A stretch of 64,000 bases of DNA from Rhodanobacter sp. A1T4 (GTDB lineage: Bacteria > Pseudomonadota > Gammaproteobacteria > Xanthomonadales > Rhodanobacteraceae). Below the pieces are notes generated by a model. It ran no database searches, had not been told where the DNA came from, and was given only the letters and a program-made list of their open reading frames with translations. This document shows, in pieces, positions 36,233 through 45,961 of this stretch. The DNA lies in the NCBI RefSeq assembly GCF_014207185.1, contig NZ_JACHCP010000008.1, positions 1-64,000 on the forward strand, read 5' to 3'. The position numbers and the translations under genes were made by a program. Numbering within the stretch: the stretch's first letter is position 1; every line of letters starts with the position of its first letter.

Positions 36233-39200
36233 CTAGCCAGATACTGACAAGGCGTCGATGGCACCAAGCAGCGCATCTGCTCCATAGGGCTTGAGTATGG
36301 ATGCCGTGCGCGAATCTTTCTGGATGTCGCCGATATCCAGGCGTCCCGTAGCGAACAACACAGGCAGGTTGGGCGATAGCGCCCTCAGCCGATGTACCAG
36401 TTCGATACCCGAGGCATCCGGCAAGCCGATATCCGTCAGCAGCAAATCGATGCGCTGCTCGCCATGAATCCGAACAGCCTGGGCGGCATTATCGGCTTCC
36501 AGCACGCTATGGCCGCGGGATTCAAGCATCTCGGCAACGCTCATGCGAATCAATTCGTCATCCTCGCATAGCAGAATCTGTAGCGGCCGGGCGACCTGTG
36601 GCTGCAATCTGCGAGTGGCAGTATTTCCCGGGTGTGGCGAGCCAGGCGCCGCCGCCGCGTTGCGCTTCTGCTGGCTGTCCAGTACCTGGCGAAGCTTTCG
36701 CGCCAAAGCTTCGTGCGTGTAGGGCTTGCTCAGCAGCTCGACGCCCTCGTCCAGGCGGCCACCGTGCACGATGGAATTTTCCGCATAACCCGAGGTGAAA
36801 AGTATCGCCAGATGCGGCAGGCGGTGGCGTATCTGGCGCGCCAGCTCAGGGCTCTTCAGCTCACCCGGCATCACCACGTCGGTAAACAGCAGATCGATGG
36901 TGACGCCGCTATCGATGATGGTAAGCGCGCTTTCGGCATCCTTCGCCTTCAGCACGCGATAGCCAAGCTCATCCAGCAACGCAACCACGGTATTGCGTAC
37001 TGCCTCATCGTCTTCGGCCACCAGAATCGTTTCCCTGCCACCAGTGATCGGGCCGGATTCCTGGTCGATGCCCCGATCCTCCGACTGCGTCGAACGCGGC
37101 AGATACATCTTGATCGTGGTGCCATGATCCGGTTCGCTGTATATCTTGACGTGGCCACCGGACTGCTTCACGAAGCCGTATACCATCGACAGGCCCAGAC
37201 CGGTACCGCGGCCCTCCGGCTTGGTAGTGAAGAAAGGTTCGAAGACTTTTTCGACGATGTCAGATGTCATGCCGCAGCCGGTGTCGCTGACCGCAATCAT
37301 CACGTACTGGCCGGGGCCGGCTTCAGAATGCTGGTACGAGTAGCCTTCATCGAGTGACGCGTTTCCCGCTTCGATAGTCAGACGTCCTTGGCCATCCATC
37401 GCATCGCGCGCGTTGAGTGCGAGATTCAGCAGTGCGTTTTCAACATTGCCCGGATCAATCAGCGTGTTCCAGAGTCCGTCCGCAATCAACGTTTCCAGCT
37501 CGATGCCTTCGCCCAATGATCGCCGTAGCAGATCGTCGAGATCGCGAATAAAGCGGGCGACGTTGACTACCTTCGGCGCCAATGGTTGGCGTCGTCCAAA
37601 CGCCAGCAACTGCGAGGCGAGCTTCGAGCCGCGCGTCACGCCGGCCATCGCATTCTGTACGCAGCGCTCAGCCCGCTCGTTACCGGCTACATCGTTGCCG
37701 AGCAGCTGCAGATTGCCGCTGATGACCTGTAGAAGATTATTGAAGTCGTGCGCAATGCCACCGGTGAGGTTGCCGATCGATTCCATTTTCTGGCTCTGGC
37801 GCAGCGCGTCTTGGGTCTTGATCAATTCGGCCGTACGCTCGATGACGCGCTCTTCCAGCGTGGCGGCAAGATTGCCAAGCGCCGCTTCCGCCACCTTCTG
37901 ATCATCGATGTCGGTGCTGCTGCCAATCCAGCGTTCGATTTCGCCATCGCGATTGGTGATGGGAACGGCGCGCGCGAGGTGCCAGCGATACATCCCATCG
38001 TGGCGACGCAGCCGAAGTTCAGTCTGGTAGTTCTCGCCCGTGGTGCGTGCCTTGAGCATGGCCTGCATCGTCGGATTGACGTCTTCCGGGTGAACGATGC
38101 GGAACCAATCTTCACCCTCCAGTGAACCCCACTCAACCCCTGCGTAGGCATAGACGCGATCGTTGAACCATTCAATCTTGCCATCGTCGGACGTGGTCCA
38201 GACGTGATTGGGCATCGACTGGGCGAGCGTGCGGAAGTGGGTTTCACTTTCACGCATGGCATCTTCGGCGGCTTTACGTTCGGAGATTTCCACAAACAGC
38301 ACGGCGAAGCGCTGATCATCCACCTTGCGCGCACGCGCTTCAAACCAGCGATTTTCCAAAGTGGGTATATGGACTTCCATCTGCGTGGATTCGCCCGACT
38401 CAAGCACCAGCGCGTAGGCGTCGATCACCGATTCGGGAAGGTTGGGAACAAGTGCACGGATGGATTGACCCATGGAAGACCGGATATTCAGCCCGGACTG
38501 TTTTTCGAAGGCGGGGTTGAGTTCGGTGATGAGGAAATCGACCATACGTCCGGCAGCATCGCGCACAGCCTCGCCGACAAAAAAACCCTCCTGCATTTCC
38601 TCGAACAGGTTGCGCCAACGGACTTCGCTCTCGACCACCGCCTCTTCGGCTTTTTTGCGGTCGGTAATATCCATCGCGATACCGATGTAATGCAGTCGAT
38701 CCGAGCCATCCAGCACCAGCGTTTCACCCCGACGCGCAATCCAGCGGATCTCGCCGGTTTTCGGATCGACGCGTCGGAATTCGGAATAGCTGAGTGGGTT
38801 GGGCAAATCCAGGCGGTTTGGGCCTATCGCATGACGGTCATCGGGATGCACCAGGCTGATCAATAACGTATCAGTGACATCTTCGTTCGGACTCAGGCCC
38901 CACACCCGCCGATACTGATCGGAAACCTCCAGACGACCGGCTTCCGGATACCACTCGAACGTACCCACACCGCCGGCTTCCTGCGCAATGCGAAGGCGCT
39001 GTTCAGCCTGAAACTGCTGGGTGGCATCCCTGATCAGCGCCAGCACGCCGGCTGGCACCCCATCGGCGCCGACCACTGGGCTGTAGAGAATGTCTAGCCA
39101 CAGATCCGACGGTTCGTCGGGGTGCATCAGCACCATGTGCTGATTGCGGTAAGTAAGGTTGATGCCGGTCAGCACTTGCTCCATCGCATTCGCGGTGAAG

Positions 39201-39493
39201 TCAGCCACTTCCGGCCAGCCATCCCGCACGGTCTTGCCCAGTAACGCAGGATGCCGGGTGCTGACGATCTTGCTGTAGGCATCGTTGTAGAGCAGGTAAC
39301 CCTGTTTACCCCACATGAGAGTCATCGGTAAATCACAGCGCAGGATCAGCGCCGTCGCCATCTTCAGCGACTCGGGCCAGTGTTCGATTTTGCCCAGCGC
39401 GGTTTTGCTCCAGTCGAACGTGCGAATCAAGCCAGCCGTTTCGGAGCCTTCGCCAAGAAACGGAAAATGATCGATAGCAGTGATATCAGTCAT
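36233..39493 (-). CDS. Hybrid sensor histidine kinase with four PAS-type domains and two receivers
   Basis: A 1086-residue cytosolic signalling protein with no transmembrane segments. Order: an N-terminal PAS-like domain (about 25-165), two or three PAS/PAC modules (about 170-560, with DITDRKKAEEAV and EISERKAAEDAM linkers), HisKA with phospho-acceptor GGIAHDFNNLLQ (about 617), HATPase (about 725-850; DTGCGMTSDIVEKVFEPFFTTK, GTGLGLSMVYG), then two receiver domains with phosphorylatable Asp in DLLFTDVVMPG (about 910) and DLLLTDIGLPD (about 1032). ATG 39493 is preferred over TTG 39502. It has no adjacent response regulator and is convergent with zipA. Confidence 0.93.
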   Translation of the reverse strand: MTDITAIDHFPFLGEGSETAGLIRTFDWSKTALGKIEHWPESLKMATALILRCDLPMTLMWGKQGYLLYNDAYSKIVSTRHPALLGKTVRDGWPEVADFTANAMEQVLTGINLTYRNQHMVLMHPDEPSDLWLDILYSPVVGADGVPAGVLALIRDATQQFQAEQRLRIAQEAGGVGTFEWYPEAGRLEVSDQYRRVWGLSPNEDVTDTLLISLVHPDDRHAIGPNRLDLPNPLSYSEFRRVDPKTGEIRWIARRGETLVLDGSDRLHYIGIAMDITDRKKAEEAVVESEVRWRNLFEEMQEGFFVGEAVRDAAGRMVDFLITELNPAFEKQSGLNIRSSMGQSIRALVPNLPESVIDAYALVLESGESTQMEVHIPTLENRWFEARARKVDDQRFAVLFVEISERKAAEDAMRESETHFRTLAQSMPNHVWTTSDDGKIEWFNDRVYAYAGVEWGSLEGEDWFRIVHPEDVNPTMQAMLKARTTGENYQTELRLRRHDGMYRWHLARAVPITNRDGEIERWIGSSTDIDDQKVAEAALGNLAATLEERVIERTAELIKTQDALRQSQKMESIGNLTGGIAHDFNNLLQVISGNLQLLGNDVAGNERAERCVQNAMAGVTRGSKLASQLLAFGRRQPLAPKVVNVARFIRDLDDLLRRSLGEGIELETLIADGLWNTLIDPGNVENALLNLALNARDAMDGQGRLTIEAGNASLDEGYSYQHSEAGPGQYVMIAVSDTGCGMTSDIVEKVFEPFFTTKPEGRGTGLGLSMVYGFVKQSGGHVKIYSEPDHGTTIKMYLPRSTQSEDRGIDQESGPITGGRETILVAEDDEAVRNTVVALLDELGYRVLKAKDAESALTIIDSGVTIDLLFTDVVMPGELKSPELARQIRHRLPHLAILFTSGYAENSIVHGGRLDEGVELLSKPYTHEALARKLRQVLDSQQKRNAAAAPGSPHPGNTATRRLQPQVARPLQILLCEDDELIRMSVAEMLESRGHSVLEADNAAQAVRIHGEQRIDLLLTDIGLPDASGIELVHRLRALSPNLPVLFATGRLDIGDIQKDSRTASILKPYGADALLGAIDALSVSG

Positions 39494-39759
39494 AAGGGCC
39501 AAATCACAAAATGATGATGCTGAAAGGAAACAAGTGATCGAATTTTAACGGGGTGGTCCGCACTAATGGCGCAATGGGCATTGCTCGCCCCCAAGTATCG
39601 CTTCTCATAGTTGCAGAGAAAGACGCCGCTGTGCCTGCCTTGCATTTGATCATGCGCCAATCCGACGCAAAAAAAGCCTTGGCGTTGAGCGTCACGTATT
39701 TGATGTGTCAGTCTTGTTTCATTAGCTTTTATTTCGCGCCGCATCAGTGAGCCATTACC
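39494..39759. other. Divergent intergenic region before yoaK
   Basis: A 266-base gap between the histidine kinase (minus) and the YoaK-family gene (plus). It should hold both promoters. A poly-A patch (CGCAAAAAAAGCC, about 39667) and AT-rich stretch near 39715-39735 are visible, but no operator or promoter can be assigned with confidence. Confidence 0.35.
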
Positions 39760-40488
39760 GTGAAGACCTCGATCCAGGCACTTGTTCGCAAGCTCAGAGT
39801 CCACCGTGGTGCGGCGGTTTCGAACCCTAGGGAAACCATCGGCGTAGCGATGCTGCTGAGCGGGGCAGGCGGCTTTCTGGATGCATTTACCTGGCTCGGT
39901 CACGGCGGCGTATTCGCTAATGCGCAAAGCGGCAATGTAGTGCTTCTCGGTATTTACGCTGCGTCGGGTCAGTGGGATAAATCGCTGCGTCATGTGCCGC
40001 CGATCGTCGCGTTTTTTGTGGGTGTATTCGTGGCCTTTCGACTGCGCGCGCACGAGTCGCGCAGCGCCCGGCAGCGCTCGGCGCTATTAAGTCTTTCGAT
40101 TGAAATCGTCTTTCTGCTGGTGGTGGCCGCGTTGCCACGCAATTTTCCGGATATTCCCATCGTGCTTGGCGTGGCCTTTGTGGCCGCACTGCAAAGTACC
40201 AGCTTCGCCAAGGTCGAAGGATCGCCATACAGTTCGGTGATGACGACAGGCAACCTGCGCCGAACCGCGGAATTATTGTTTGCCGGAATTTTTCCGCCGC
40301 GCGACGCGGTGGCACTGCATCAGTCGCGCATTTTCATGATGGTCTGCTCGAGCTTTGCCATTGGCGCCTGCGCAGGCGGGTTGGCCACTGCCAAACTCGG
40401 CAACCTTTCGGTATTGCTGCCGGCATTGGCGCTTTTGCTGGCACTTGTTCGCTGTATCGATAAACGTCGCGATGAATCGAGCGGCTGA
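39760..40488 (+). CDS. YoaK/DUF1275-family membrane protein
   Basis: A 242-residue protein with about six hydrophobic helices. The opening VAMLLSGAGGFLDAFTWLGHGGVFANAQSGNVVLLGI is the family hallmark (GFLDAxxxxxxGxFANxQSGN). The middle carries ALQSTSFAKVEGSPYSSVMTTGNLR, a second family motif. DUF1275/YoaK proteins are widespread in bacteria with no settled function. GTG 39760 is the likely start; a later ATG would begin at MLLSG. It stands alone, divergent from the sensor kinase, and convergent with the mutarotase gene. Confidence 0.9.
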   Translation: MKTSIQALVRKLRVHRGAAVSNPRETIGVAMLLSGAGGFLDAFTWLGHGGVFANAQSGNVVLLGIYAASGQWDKSLRHVPPIVAFFVGVFVAFRLRAHESRSARQRSALLSLSIEIVFLLVVAALPRNFPDIPIVLGVAFVAALQSTSFAKVEGSPYSSVMTTGNLRRTAELLFAGIFPPRDAVALHQSRIFMMVCSSFAIGACAGGLATAKLGNLSVLLPALALLLALVRCIDKRRDESSG

Positions 40489-40519
40489 AAGTTCCGATCG
40501 CTGTCGTCACCAGCGGTGG

Positions 40520-41587
40520 TTAAACCGCGTCCAACTGATATGCGGTGTGCTGGCGATACACGGTGCCTGGGCGCAGTACGGCACGTTCGGCAGTGGCGCT
40601 GTTGATCTGGTCGGGAAATGCCTGTGCCTCCAGACATAAACCGTCGAAAGCTTGGTAAAAGCCGCCGCTGCGCTTGGGTGACGCAGCCAGATATTGACCA
40701 GTGTAAAGCTGTAGGCCCGGCTGATCCGTGGTTACCGTAAGTCGGCGACCGCTGGCCGGATCGATTACCTGCGCGACCTTGCGTGGCTGGCCGTGCGATT
40801 CGCCCAAGCAGTAGCAGTGATCGAAACCACCGGCGACGGACAACTGCGGGTGCGGCCAGCTGAGGCGTGAACCCAGTGGCGCGGAATGACGAAAGTCGAA
40901 GGCACTCCCAGCCACGCTTTCCTGGCCTGCAGGAATCAGCCCGGCATCGACGGCCAGAAAATCTTCAGCATCGATCCACAGCAGATGATCGCGAATATTC
41001 CCACGCGCACCACCAAGGTTGAAGTAAGGATGTGCGGTGAGGTTGATCGGTGTGGGCTGATCACTGCGCGCCTGATAGTCGAGATTTAGCGTGCCGTCGT
41101 CGTGTAGTGTGTAACGAACCTGCACATCAAGATTGCCGGGGAAACCGCCTTCGCCATCAGCTGAGTGCAGGGTCAGCAGCAGGCTGTCGCCATCCGTATC
41201 GACTTGCCAGACGGCTTGATGAAACCCTTCGTGGCCACCGTGCAAGTGGTGACCGTTATTATTGCGGTCGAGTCGATACGTGACGCCGTCCAGTTCGAAG
41301 CTGCCGTTGCGGATGCGGTTGGCCCAACGACCGATCAGGGCGCCGAGATACCCAAGCCCTTCCGCGTAAGCGAGCGGATCGGCATGGCCAAGCACCACGC
41401 CTTCAATGCGGCCGTGACGATCCGGCGTGTGCCAGCTCAACAGGCTGCCGCCGAGGTCGCTGATATCGACGCGCATGTCCTGCGCGTTACGCAGCGTCCA
41501 GCGATGCACCTTGCGGCCATCGGCCAGCGTGCCCCAGCGCACGGCATGGGGAACGTGGGCCGCATTTGGATACGTCAGGGAGGTCAT
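40520..41587 (-). CDS. galM: Cytosolic aldose 1-epimerase of the xylose cluster
   Basis: A 355-residue GalM-family mutarotase without a signal peptide. Motifs: GRWANRIRNGSFEL, HHLHGGHEGFH, INLTAHPYFNLGG (catalytic His), GFDHCYCLG and GLCLEAQAFPDQIN (Glu). The ATG at 41587 overlaps the xylR stop (ATGA), so the two are co-translated; the open frame upstream belongs to xylR DNA in another frame. It speeds anomer exchange for isomerase substrates such as alpha-xylose. It differs from the secreted mutarotase near 15 kb in having no leader sequence. Confidence 0.93.
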   Translation of the reverse strand: MTSLTYPNAAHVPHAVRWGTLADGRKVHRWTLRNAQDMRVDISDLGGSLLSWHTPDRHGRIEGVVLGHADPLAYAEGLGYLGALIGRWANRIRNGSFELDGVTYRLDRNNNGHHLHGGHEGFHQAVWQVDTDGDSLLLTLHSADGEGGFPGNLDVQVRYTLHDDGTLNLDYQARSDQPTPINLTAHPYFNLGGARGNIRDHLLWIDAEDFLAVDAGLIPAGQESVAGSAFDFRHSAPLGSRLSWPHPQLSVAGGFDHCYCLGESHGQPRKVAQVIDPASGRRLTVTTDQPGLQLYTGQYLAASPKRSGGFYQAFDGLCLEAQAFPDQINSATAERAVLRPGTVYRQHTAYQLDAV

Positions 41588-42795
41588 GCAGAGCTGCCGG
41601 TGGAGTCGGTGATTTCGGCGCCGCGGTGCTGCGCCTGAAACTGTTTGGGAGTGAGGTTGTATTCGCGGCGGAACACCGCGTACATGTATTGCAGCGAGGT
41701 GAAACCGCAACGCACGGCGATATCGGCCAGCGGCAGCGATGAACTGATCAGCAACTCGCCAGCGTGTTCCAGCTTGTGCTGCAGCAACGCCTGATGCACG
41801 GTCTGTTTCAGCTCGCGGCGAAAGTGTTCTTCGAGTGCGGTGCGCGATACGCCGACATAATCGGCTACCTGTTCGGTCTTGACACCGAGGCAGCCGTACT
41901 GGCGAATGTAGTGGCGAGCGCGCATCACCAGCGGACTGCGCAGTGGCTGATGCCGACTCGACGATTGCACGTTGATACCGACCGGCGGCACGATAATACG
42001 GGTCTGCGAATGGTCGGCGCCACGTAGCATCTGATGCAGCAGATGCGCCGCCGTGCGGCCCATTTCCTCGGTGCCTTGCATCACTGACGTCAGCGGTATG
42101 CGCGTCAGCATTTGGGTCAGCGGATCGTTGTCGATGCCGACGACTGCCACCTGTTCGGGCACGGAAATTTTCGCCAATTGGCAAGCCTGAACCAACTGGC
42201 GTGCGCGCGCATCGGTGACGCAGAGAATGCCGATCGGTTTGGGTAATTCCTGCAGCCATTCGACCAGTTGCTCGGACGCATTGTCCCAGCCACCGGCGCT
42301 GGTCGGTTGGCCGCGAAAAATCGTTATCGGCAGTTCGTCCGTCAGCAGTTGCTGGGCGTAGGCGGCTTCGCGTTCGGCGGCCCATGCATTGCCAGGAGCT
42401 GGTGGCAGGCCGTAGTACGCAAAGCTGGAAAGGCCTTGATCGATCAGATGGCGATAACCCAGCTGCACGAGTTTGGCGTTGTCGGTGGCGATATAGGGAA
42501 TGTGTTCGGGATACCGCGCGGCATTTGCATACGAACCACCGACAGCCACCACGGGCAGAGCAGATTTGCTCAATGCCTCGACCACCTGCGGGTCATCAAA
42601 GTCGGCGATGATGCCGTCACCGTGCCAGCGTTCGATGCCCTGTACGCGGCTGCGGAAATCCTCTTCCAGATAGAGATCCCACTCGACCCGGGTCGAGTTG
42701 AGGTATTGGCCGATGCCCGCGATCACCTCACGGTCATAGCCTTTATTTGCGTTGAACAGCAGCGCGATGCGATGCGGTGGCGGGGAGAGTCCCAT
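41584..42795 (-). CDS. xylR: Xylose operon regulator XylR
   Basis: A 403-residue activator: an N-terminal LacI/periplasmic-binding-like sugar domain (about 8-280, IALLFNANKGYDREVIAGIGQYL, HGDGIIADFDDP, VAVVGIDNDPLTQMLTRIPLTSV) and a C-terminal AraC-type DNA-binding domain (about 300-395; VKTEQVADYVGVSRTALEEHFRREL, LADIAVRCGFTSLQYMYAVFRREYNLTPKQFQ). This is the E. coli XylR architecture. It is divergent from xylABFGH across a 275-base control region and coupled to the mutarotase downstream. ATG 42795 has no clear ribosome site. Confidence 0.95.
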   Translation of the reverse strand: MGLSPPPHRIALLFNANKGYDREVIAGIGQYLNSTRVEWDLYLEEDFRSRVQGIERWHGDGIIADFDDPQVVEALSKSALPVVAVGGSYANAARYPEHIPYIATDNAKLVQLGYRHLIDQGLSSFAYYGLPPAPGNAWAAEREAAYAQQLLTDELPITIFRGQPTSAGGWDNASEQLVEWLQELPKPIGILCVTDARARQLVQACQLAKISVPEQVAVVGIDNDPLTQMLTRIPLTSVMQGTEEMGRTAAHLLHQMLRGADHSQTRIIVPPVGINVQSSSRHQPLRSPLVMRARHYIRQYGCLGVKTEQVADYVGVSRTALEEHFRRELKQTVHQALLQHKLEHAGELLISSSLPLADIAVRCGFTSLQYMYAVFRREYNLTPKQFQAQHRGAEITDSTGSSA

Positions 42796-43070
42796 AGGCG
42801 TTTCGATAGTCCGGTACGGTATGGCGAATGGGTCAGAATTTCGCGCTGCCAGAAGCTCGCCGCGAAGCGTTGATCACTCGGCAAGTGTAGACGCTATCAC
42901 GCGCCAAGCCCGCTAGCATGCCGCATTGCCACAGTGAAAATGATCATCGCCACAACAAATTTCGCAATTGCCTGCAAGGGTAAGGACTGTGCAGCATTCG
43001 AGGATTACTGGGATCTGCTGACTGGATCTCTGTCAACCCGATCTCAATGCAGCATTCAGTGGAGTTTCCC
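42796..43070. promoter_or_regulatory. Divergent xylR / xylA control region
   Basis: A 275-base gap expected to carry the XylR sites. The only AT-rich part is near 42935-42975, with ACAACAAATTTCGCAATTGC, an ATTTCGCAATT stretch reminiscent of XylR sites in enterobacteria. No repeat pair is clean enough to call an operator. GTGGAG lies seven bases before the xylA ATG. Confidence 0.45.
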
Positions 43071-44387
43071 ATGTCTTATTTCGACCCCATTGCACCGATC
43101 AGCTACGAAGGTGCCAATGGTGACAATCCACTGGCCTTTCATCACTACGATGCCAAGCGCCAGATTCTCGGCAAGAGCATGGCCGAGCACCTGCGTCTGG
43201 CCGCTTGCTACTGGCATACCTTTGTTTGGCCGGGCAGTGATGTATTCGGTGCCGGCACGTTTGATCGGCCGTGGCACAAGCCCGGCGATCCGATGCAGCA
43301 GGCAAAAGCGAAGGCTGATGCCGCCTTCGATTTTTTCAGTCGCCTAGGCATTCCGTTCTACACCTTCCACGACACCGACGTGGCGCCGGAAGGCAGCAAC
43401 CTGACCGAGTACGCCAACAACTTTGCCGCGATGGTCGAGGTGCTGGAAGCCAAGCAGGCGCAGACCGGCATGAAGCTGTTGTGGGGCACGGCCAACGTGT
43501 TCAGCCATCCGCGCTATGCCGCGGGCGCGGCCAGTAATCCTCAGCCGGAAGTGTTTGCCTATGCCGCCACGCAGGTGTTCCACGCGATGGGCGCGACCAA
43601 GCGTCTCGGCGGTGCCAACTACGTGCTGTGGGGCGGTCGCGAAGGTTATGACACGCTGCTCAACACCGATCTGAAACGCGAGCGTGCGCAGCTGGGTCGT
43701 TTCTTCCAGATGGTGATCGAGCACAAACACAAGATCGGTTTCAACGGCACCATCCTGATCGAGCCCAAGCCGCAGGAGCCGACCAAGCACCAGTACGACT
43801 ATGACACCGCCACGGTGTATGGCTTCCTCAAGGACTTCGGGTTGGAGCATGAGGTGAAGGTCAACCTCGAGGCCAACCACGCGACGCTGGCCGGCCATTC
43901 GTTCCAGCACGAGGTTGCCACGTCGATCGCATTGGGCGTGTTCGGCAGCATCGACGCCAATCGTGGCGACATGCAGAATGGCTGGGACACCGACCAGTTC
44001 CCCAACAGCGTCGAAGAGATGACCCTGGTGGTTTACGAGATTCTTCGCGCCGGTGGCTTCGTCAACGGTGGCTTCAACTTCGATACCAAGGTGCGCCGCC
44101 AGAGCAGCGATCCGGCCGATCTGTTCCATGGCCATATCGGTGCGATCGACGTACTGGCGCTGGCGCTGGAACGGGCTGCCAAGATGATCGAGCGCGACAC
44201 CTTGGCGACGATGAAGGCTGCACGCTACGCGGGCTGGGATGGCGAGTTCGGTCAACAGGTGCTCACCGGCAACTTCACGCTGGAGGCTTTGGCCGCCGAA
44301 GCGGCCAAACGAAATCTGCAGCCGCAACATGTGTCAGGCCAGCAGGAAGCGCTGGAGAATCTGGTGAATCGCTATGTCTACGGTTGA
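43071..44387 (+). CDS. xylA: Xylose isomerase
   Basis: A 438-residue metal-dependent isomerase converting D-xylose to D-xylulose. Landmarks: [21 protein letters not shown], the catalytic-His motif [13 protein letters not shown], metal ligands in [17 protein letters not shown] and [17 protein letters not shown], and GSIDANRGD. The length is that of the longer (class II) isomerases. ATG 43071 follows GTGGAG. First gene of the xylABFGH operon, divergent from xylR. Confidence 0.97.
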   Translation: MSYFDPIAPISYEGANGDNPLAFHHYDAKRQILGKSMAEHLRLAACYWHTFVWPGSDVFGAGTFDRPWHKPGDPMQQAKAKADAAFDFFSRLGIPFYTFHDTDVAPEGSNLTEYANNFAAMVEVLEAKQAQTGMKLLWGTANVFSHPRYAAGAASNPQPEVFAYAATQVFHAMGATKRLGGANYVLWGGREGYDTLLNTDLKRERAQLGRFFQMVIEHKHKIGFNGTILIEPKPQEPTKHQYDYDTATVYGFLKDFGLEHEVKVNLEANHATLAGHSFQHEVATSIALGVFGSIDANRGDMQNGWDTDQFPNSVEEMTLVVYEILRAGGFVNGGFNFDTKVRRQSSDPADLFHGHIGAIDVLALALERAAKMIERDTLATMKAARYAGWDGEFGQQVLTGNFTLEALAAEAAKRNLQPQHVSGQQEALENLVNRYVYG

Positions 44388-44429
44388 TCGTTTGCTGATG
44401 TCGGCAAGGTCGCCGGAGTAACGCGGCCC

Positions 44430-45932
44430 ATGTTCATCGGTATCGATCTGGGCACGTCGTCAGTCAAGGCGGTGCTGCTCGACCGCAAGGGTGAGGTGCG
44501 TGCCAGCGCATCCACCGCGTTGATCTTGTCGCATCCGCAGCCGGGTTGGTCCGAGCAAGATCCCGCGGCATGGTGGCAGGCTACGCTGGCATCGGTGGAT
44601 GCGCTGCTTGCCGATGCGAAAAAGCACGGCATCGCTGCCAATGAGATCGCCGGCATCGGCCTTTCCGGCCAGATGCACGGCGCCACATTGCTTGATGCAA
44701 ACGATGAGGTGCTGCGACCGGCGATCCTGTGGAACGACGGCCGCTGCGATCTCGAATGCACGGAACTGGAGCAGGTACCGAACTTCCGCGCGATCACCGG
44801 CAATCTCGCGATGCCGGGTTTCACCGCGCCGAAATTGCTCTGGATACGCAAGCATGAGCCTCAAATTTTCGAGCGCATCGCCAAGGTGTTGCTGCCGAAG
44901 GATTATCTGCGGCTGAAACTCACCGGCGACTATGCCAGCGATATGTCTGATGCCGCTGGCACGCTGTGGCTCGACGTCGGCAAGCGTGCCTGGGACGATG
45001 AAATGCTGCGCGCTTGCGGGCTTGATCGTTCACAAATGCCATCGCTACATGAAGGGAATCAAGTCACCGGGCAACTTCGTGCGGAATTGGCCGAACGCTG
45101 GGGCGTTCCCCGCGTGCCGGTCGCAGCAGGTGGTGGCGACAACGCCGCCGGTGCGGTCGGCGTAGGTATTGTCAAGCCAGGGCAGGCGATGCTGTCGTTG
45201 GGAACCTCTGGCGTGTTCTTTGCTGTTTCCGATGGTTTTTTGTCGCGGCCCGGACAGGCCGTTCACAGCTTTTGCCACGCTTTACCGAATACATGGCATC
45301 TGATGAGCGTCATGCTCAACGCCGCCAGCTGTCTGGATTTCACCGCACGATTGGTCGCTTACGAGGGTGTACCGGGGTTGCTCGGTGATGCCGAGGCGTC
45401 GAACGGAATCCATGCCAAAAGCCCCTGGTTTCTGCCCTACCTCAGCGGTGAACGCACGCCGTACAATGACAGTCATGCGCGCGGCGCATTCGTGGGTTTG
45501 AGTAGTGATACACAGCGCGCCGATCTGGCTAATGCCACGCTGGAAGGCGTGGGTTTCGGTTTGCTCGATGGTTTGCTTGCCGTGGAGGCCGCCGGACTGA
45601 GATCCGACGACATTACGGTGATCGGCGGCGGTTCGCGCAGTGCCTACTGGATACAGATGCTCGCCGACATTCTCGGCAAGCCGCTGCAACAGCGTGTGGG
45701 CGGTGACGTGGGCCCTGCGCTGGGCGCTGCGCGGCTCGCCCATCTGGCGGCAGAGCAGGGCGCCGTTGTGGCCGACGTTTGCCCGTCACCACCCTTGATT
45801 TCGCGATTCGATCCTGTTGCGTCGCGTCATGCGTTTTATCGCGAACAAAGGTATCCGTTGTTTGGAAAGTTGTATTCGCAGTTGCAGCCACTTTTCACTG
45901 GTGCCGAAGCTGGCGCTGATTCTGTCCACTAA
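44430..45932 (+). CDS. xylB: Xylulokinase
   Basis: A 500-residue FGGY-family kinase that phosphorylates D-xylulose for the pentose phosphate pathway. Landmarks: MFIGIDLGTSSVKAVLLD phosphate-binding strand, SGQMHGATLLD, WNDGRC, the catalytic base region GGGDNAAGAVGVG, and FLPYLSGERTPYNDSHARGAFVGLS, with GGGSRSAYWIQMLADILG near the C-terminus. Starts at ATG 44430, 42 bases after xylA. Standard length. Confidence 0.97.
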   Translation: MFIGIDLGTSSVKAVLLDRKGEVRASASTALILSHPQPGWSEQDPAAWWQATLASVDALLADAKKHGIAANEIAGIGLSGQMHGATLLDANDEVLRPAILWNDGRCDLECTELEQVPNFRAITGNLAMPGFTAPKLLWIRKHEPQIFERIAKVLLPKDYLRLKLTGDYASDMSDAAGTLWLDVGKRAWDDEMLRACGLDRSQMPSLHEGNQVTGQLRAELAERWGVPRVPVAAGGGDNAAGAVGVGIVKPGQAMLSLGTSGVFFAVSDGFLSRPGQAVHSFCHALPNTWHLMSVMLNAASCLDFTARLVAYEGVPGLLGDAEASNGIHAKSPWFLPYLSGERTPYNDSHARGAFVGLSSDTQRADLANATLEGVGFGLLDGLLAVEAAGLRSDDITVIGGGSRSAYWIQMLADILGKPLQQRVGGDVGPALGAARLAHLAAEQGAVVADVCPSPPLISRFDPVASRHAFYREQRYPLFGKLYSQLQPLFTGAEAGADSVH

Positions 45933-45961
45933 AGACGCACGTCACTTGCATGGGGAATTTC

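Noticed and set aside
40520-42385. A 621-codon frame that would fuse a long N-terminal region to the mutarotase
   Set aside because: The N-terminal part lies over xylR in another frame and is Arg/Ala-rich shadow sequence; the mutarotase starts at ATG 41587 with a coupled ATGA.
42935-42975. Xanthomonas-type xyl-box operator (TGGTAGCGCTAACA) in the xylA promoter
   Set aside because: That motif was looked for and not found; the regulator here is the AraC-type XylR, not the LacI type.
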